Source of the DNA: Streptacidiphilus jiangxiensis
GTDB taxonomy: Bacteria > Actinomycetota > Actinomycetes > Streptomycetales > Streptomycetaceae
Length of the DNA: 64,000 nucleotides
Assembly (NCBI RefSeq): GCF_900109465.1
Contig: NZ_FOAZ01000019.1
Location: forward strand, 163,609-227,608
Reading direction: 5' to 3'
Shown: in pieces, positions 62,889-64,000 of the stretch
Numbering within the stretch: position 1 is the first letter of the stretch
Layout: the number at the start of each line of letters is the position of its first letter
Notes under the pieces: generated by a model
Told to the model about the DNA's origin: nothing
Seen by the model: the letters and a program-made list of their open reading frames with translations, nothing else
Database searches by the model: none
Translations under genes and position numbers: made by a program

Positions 62889-64000
62889 CTACCGGCCGCG
62901 CGCGAGCCGGCCGAGCGCCAGCGCCGCCAGCAGCGCCGCACCGTCGGCGAGGACCGCGTCGTCGAAGTACGCCTCCGGGCTGTGGTTGTACGGCGCGGTC
63001 GCCGGGTCGCGGTCCGGGGCGCAGGCGCCGAGGAAGAAGTACGCCGAGGGGACCGCCTCGCAGACGTAGGAGAAGTCCTCCGCCCCGGCGAGCGGCTGCG
63101 CCATCGGCTGGAAACGGTCCTCGCCGAAGAGCGAGCGGACGGTGCGGGAGGTGAACTCGGCCTCGGTCTCGTCGTTGCGGGTGACGGGGTAGAGGCGCTC
63201 GTAGCGGGCGTCGATCTCCAGGCCGTGGGCGGCCGCGACACCGCGCACGACCCGCAGGGTCTCCTCCTCGGCGCGGGCCCGCGCCTCCGCGGAGAAGGTG
63301 CGGATGGTGGCCTCGAAGGTGGCATCGTCCGGGATGACGTTGTTGATCGTGCCGCCGTGGATGTGCCCGACGGTGACGACCACCGGATCGAACGCGTCGA
63401 AGCGGCGGGTGACCATCGTCTGCAGGGCTGTCACAGCCTCGCACAGCGCCGGTATCGGGTCCAGCGCCGCGTGCGGCGCCGAGCCGTGGCCGCCGCGGCC
63501 GCGCAGAGTGACGTGGAGGGTGTCGGCTGCGGCCATCGCCGCGCCGGGCCGGCCGGAGACGACGCCGCCGGGCAGCAGGCCGCTGGTGACGTGGAGGCCG
63601 TACGCGGCCACCACCCGCTCCCCTGCCGCGTCCAACAGGCCCTCGTCGATCATGACCTTGGCGCCGCCGCAGCCCTCCTCGCCGGGCTGGAACATCAGGA
63701 CGACCGACCCGGCCAGCTCCTCGCGCCGCTCCACGAGCAGCTTCGCCGCGCCCACCAGCCCGGCGACGTGCAGGTCGTGCCCGCACGCGTGCATGGCTCC
63801 GGGGATGCGGGACGCGAACGGCAGCCCGCTGGTCTCCTGCACCGGCAGCGCGTCCATGTCGCCCCGCAGCAGCACCGCCGGACCCGGTCGCCCACCGCGC
63901 AGCACCGCCGTGACGCTGCTCAGCTTCTCCCCCACCGAGACCTCAAGACCCAGCCCCTCCAACGCCGCCAACACCTTCGCCTGCGTCAACGGAAGGTCCA
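62889..64000 (-). CDS. M20-family amidohydrolase (5' end beyond window)
   Basis: A metal-dependent amidohydrolase/aminoacylase of the M20D type (hippurate-hydrolase/ HipO-like). Metal ligands and catalysis: LRGDMDALPVQE, MHACGHDLHVAGLVGAAKLL, FQPGEEGCGGAKVMIDEGLL (catalytic Glu and metal Glu), GLHV, and GRGGHGSAPH in the dimer domain. The open frame runs off the window edge at 64000 with the expected DLPLTQAKV continuation, so the first ~20 residues are missing. It would release amino acids from N-acyl conjugates, which fits the neighbouring amine-use block. Confidence 0.9.
   Translation of the reverse strand, partial: DLPLTQAKVLAALEGLGLEVSVGEKLSSVTAVLRGGRPGPAVLLRGDMDALPVQETSGLPFASRIPGAMHACGHDLHVAGLVGAAKLLVERREELAGSVVLMFQPGEEGCGGAKVMIDEGLLDAAGERVVAAYGLHVTSGLLPGGVVSGRPGAAMAAADTLHVTLRGRGGHGSAPHAALDPIPALCEAVTALQTMVTRRFDAFDPVVVTVGHIHGGTINNVIPDDATFEATIRTFSAEARARAEEETLRVVRGVAAAHGLEIDARYERLYPVTRNDETEAEFTSRTVRSLFGEDRFQPMAQPLAGAEDFSYVCEAVPSAYFFLGACAPDRDPATAPYNHSPEAYFDDAVLADGAALLAALALGRLARGR

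Overview
The window is chromosomal DNA from a high-GC actinomycete, most likely Streptomyces or a close relative (Kitasatospora, Streptacidiphilus). The evidence is very GC-rich coding DNA with third-position G/C bias, many GTG starts, a long HrdA-type sigma factor beside dnaG, a Zur-controlled znuACB-zur operon, a PII/Amt pair with a Tyr51 PII, DasR-like and GlnR-like operator motifs, and eukaryote-type glyS. From memory, the core gene order (hrdA, dnaG, ferredoxin reductase, dgt, ppdK, dus, glyS, znuACB-zur, uppS, recO, leuA, era) matches Streptomyces coelicolor around SCO2465-SCO2540, so this is conserved core chromosome with species-specific insertions. I see no prophage, insertion sequence, CRISPR array or secondary-metabolite cluster.

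Layout. 0.3-9.1 kb: a zinc-free MDR reductase with a divergent MarR regulator, tRNA(CAT), a secreted GH30 glycosidase with ricin-type module behind a DasR-like operator, LysR, a dienelactone-hydrolase-like protein, HdeD, two identical tRNA-Asn genes, a YtxH-like protein and a xylulokinase-like kinase. 9.1-18 kb: amtB-glnK (no glnD), an unknown gene, hrdA, dnaG, ferredoxin reductase, dgt. 18-25 kb: membrane and secreted proteins (trypsin-like protease, antigen-85-type esterase, PAC2 protein, GNAT, lipoprotein, HExxE secreted protein). 25-37.5 kb: ppdK, dus, an XRE/MFS divergent pair, NADAR protein, a two-component system with a DUF4097 protein, glyS. 37.6-46.4 kb: znuACB-zur, recO-uppS, DUF1275, TerB, leuA with a leucine leader peptide, an emfourin-like protein. 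46.4-52.2 kb: a LacI-controlled glycoside cluster (MFS, alpha/beta hydrolase, GH3 beta-glucosidase). 52.4-55.2 kb: era, Uma2, a 53-residue membrane protein, a zinc-less cytidine-deaminase-like protein and GNAT. 55.3-64 kb: an F420-type oxidoreductase and an amine-use block (Lrp regulator, FAD amine oxidase, APC permease, Tat-exported flavin amine oxidase, M20 amidohydrolase cut by the window end).

Genes acting together: zinc uptake and its own repressor form one translationally coupled operon read from a promoter with two Zur boxes 22 bp apart, probably as a leaderless mRNA. leuA is preceded by a 16-residue peptide containing four successive leucines, a classic attenuation arrangement. The glycoside operon is controlled by two near-identical inverted LacI-type operators. 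The ammonium channel and PII protein overlap by 4 bp and sit behind a run of GlnR-like half-sites.

The most unusual feature is a family of nine intergenic copies (four degraded or partial) of a ~105-bp structured repeat. It has long outer arms (AGGGGCGCGAGGAACTGCGC and complement), a conserved 4x4 internal loop and an inner hairpin. Its inner stem shows compensatory base changes between copies, so the structure itself appears to be under selection.
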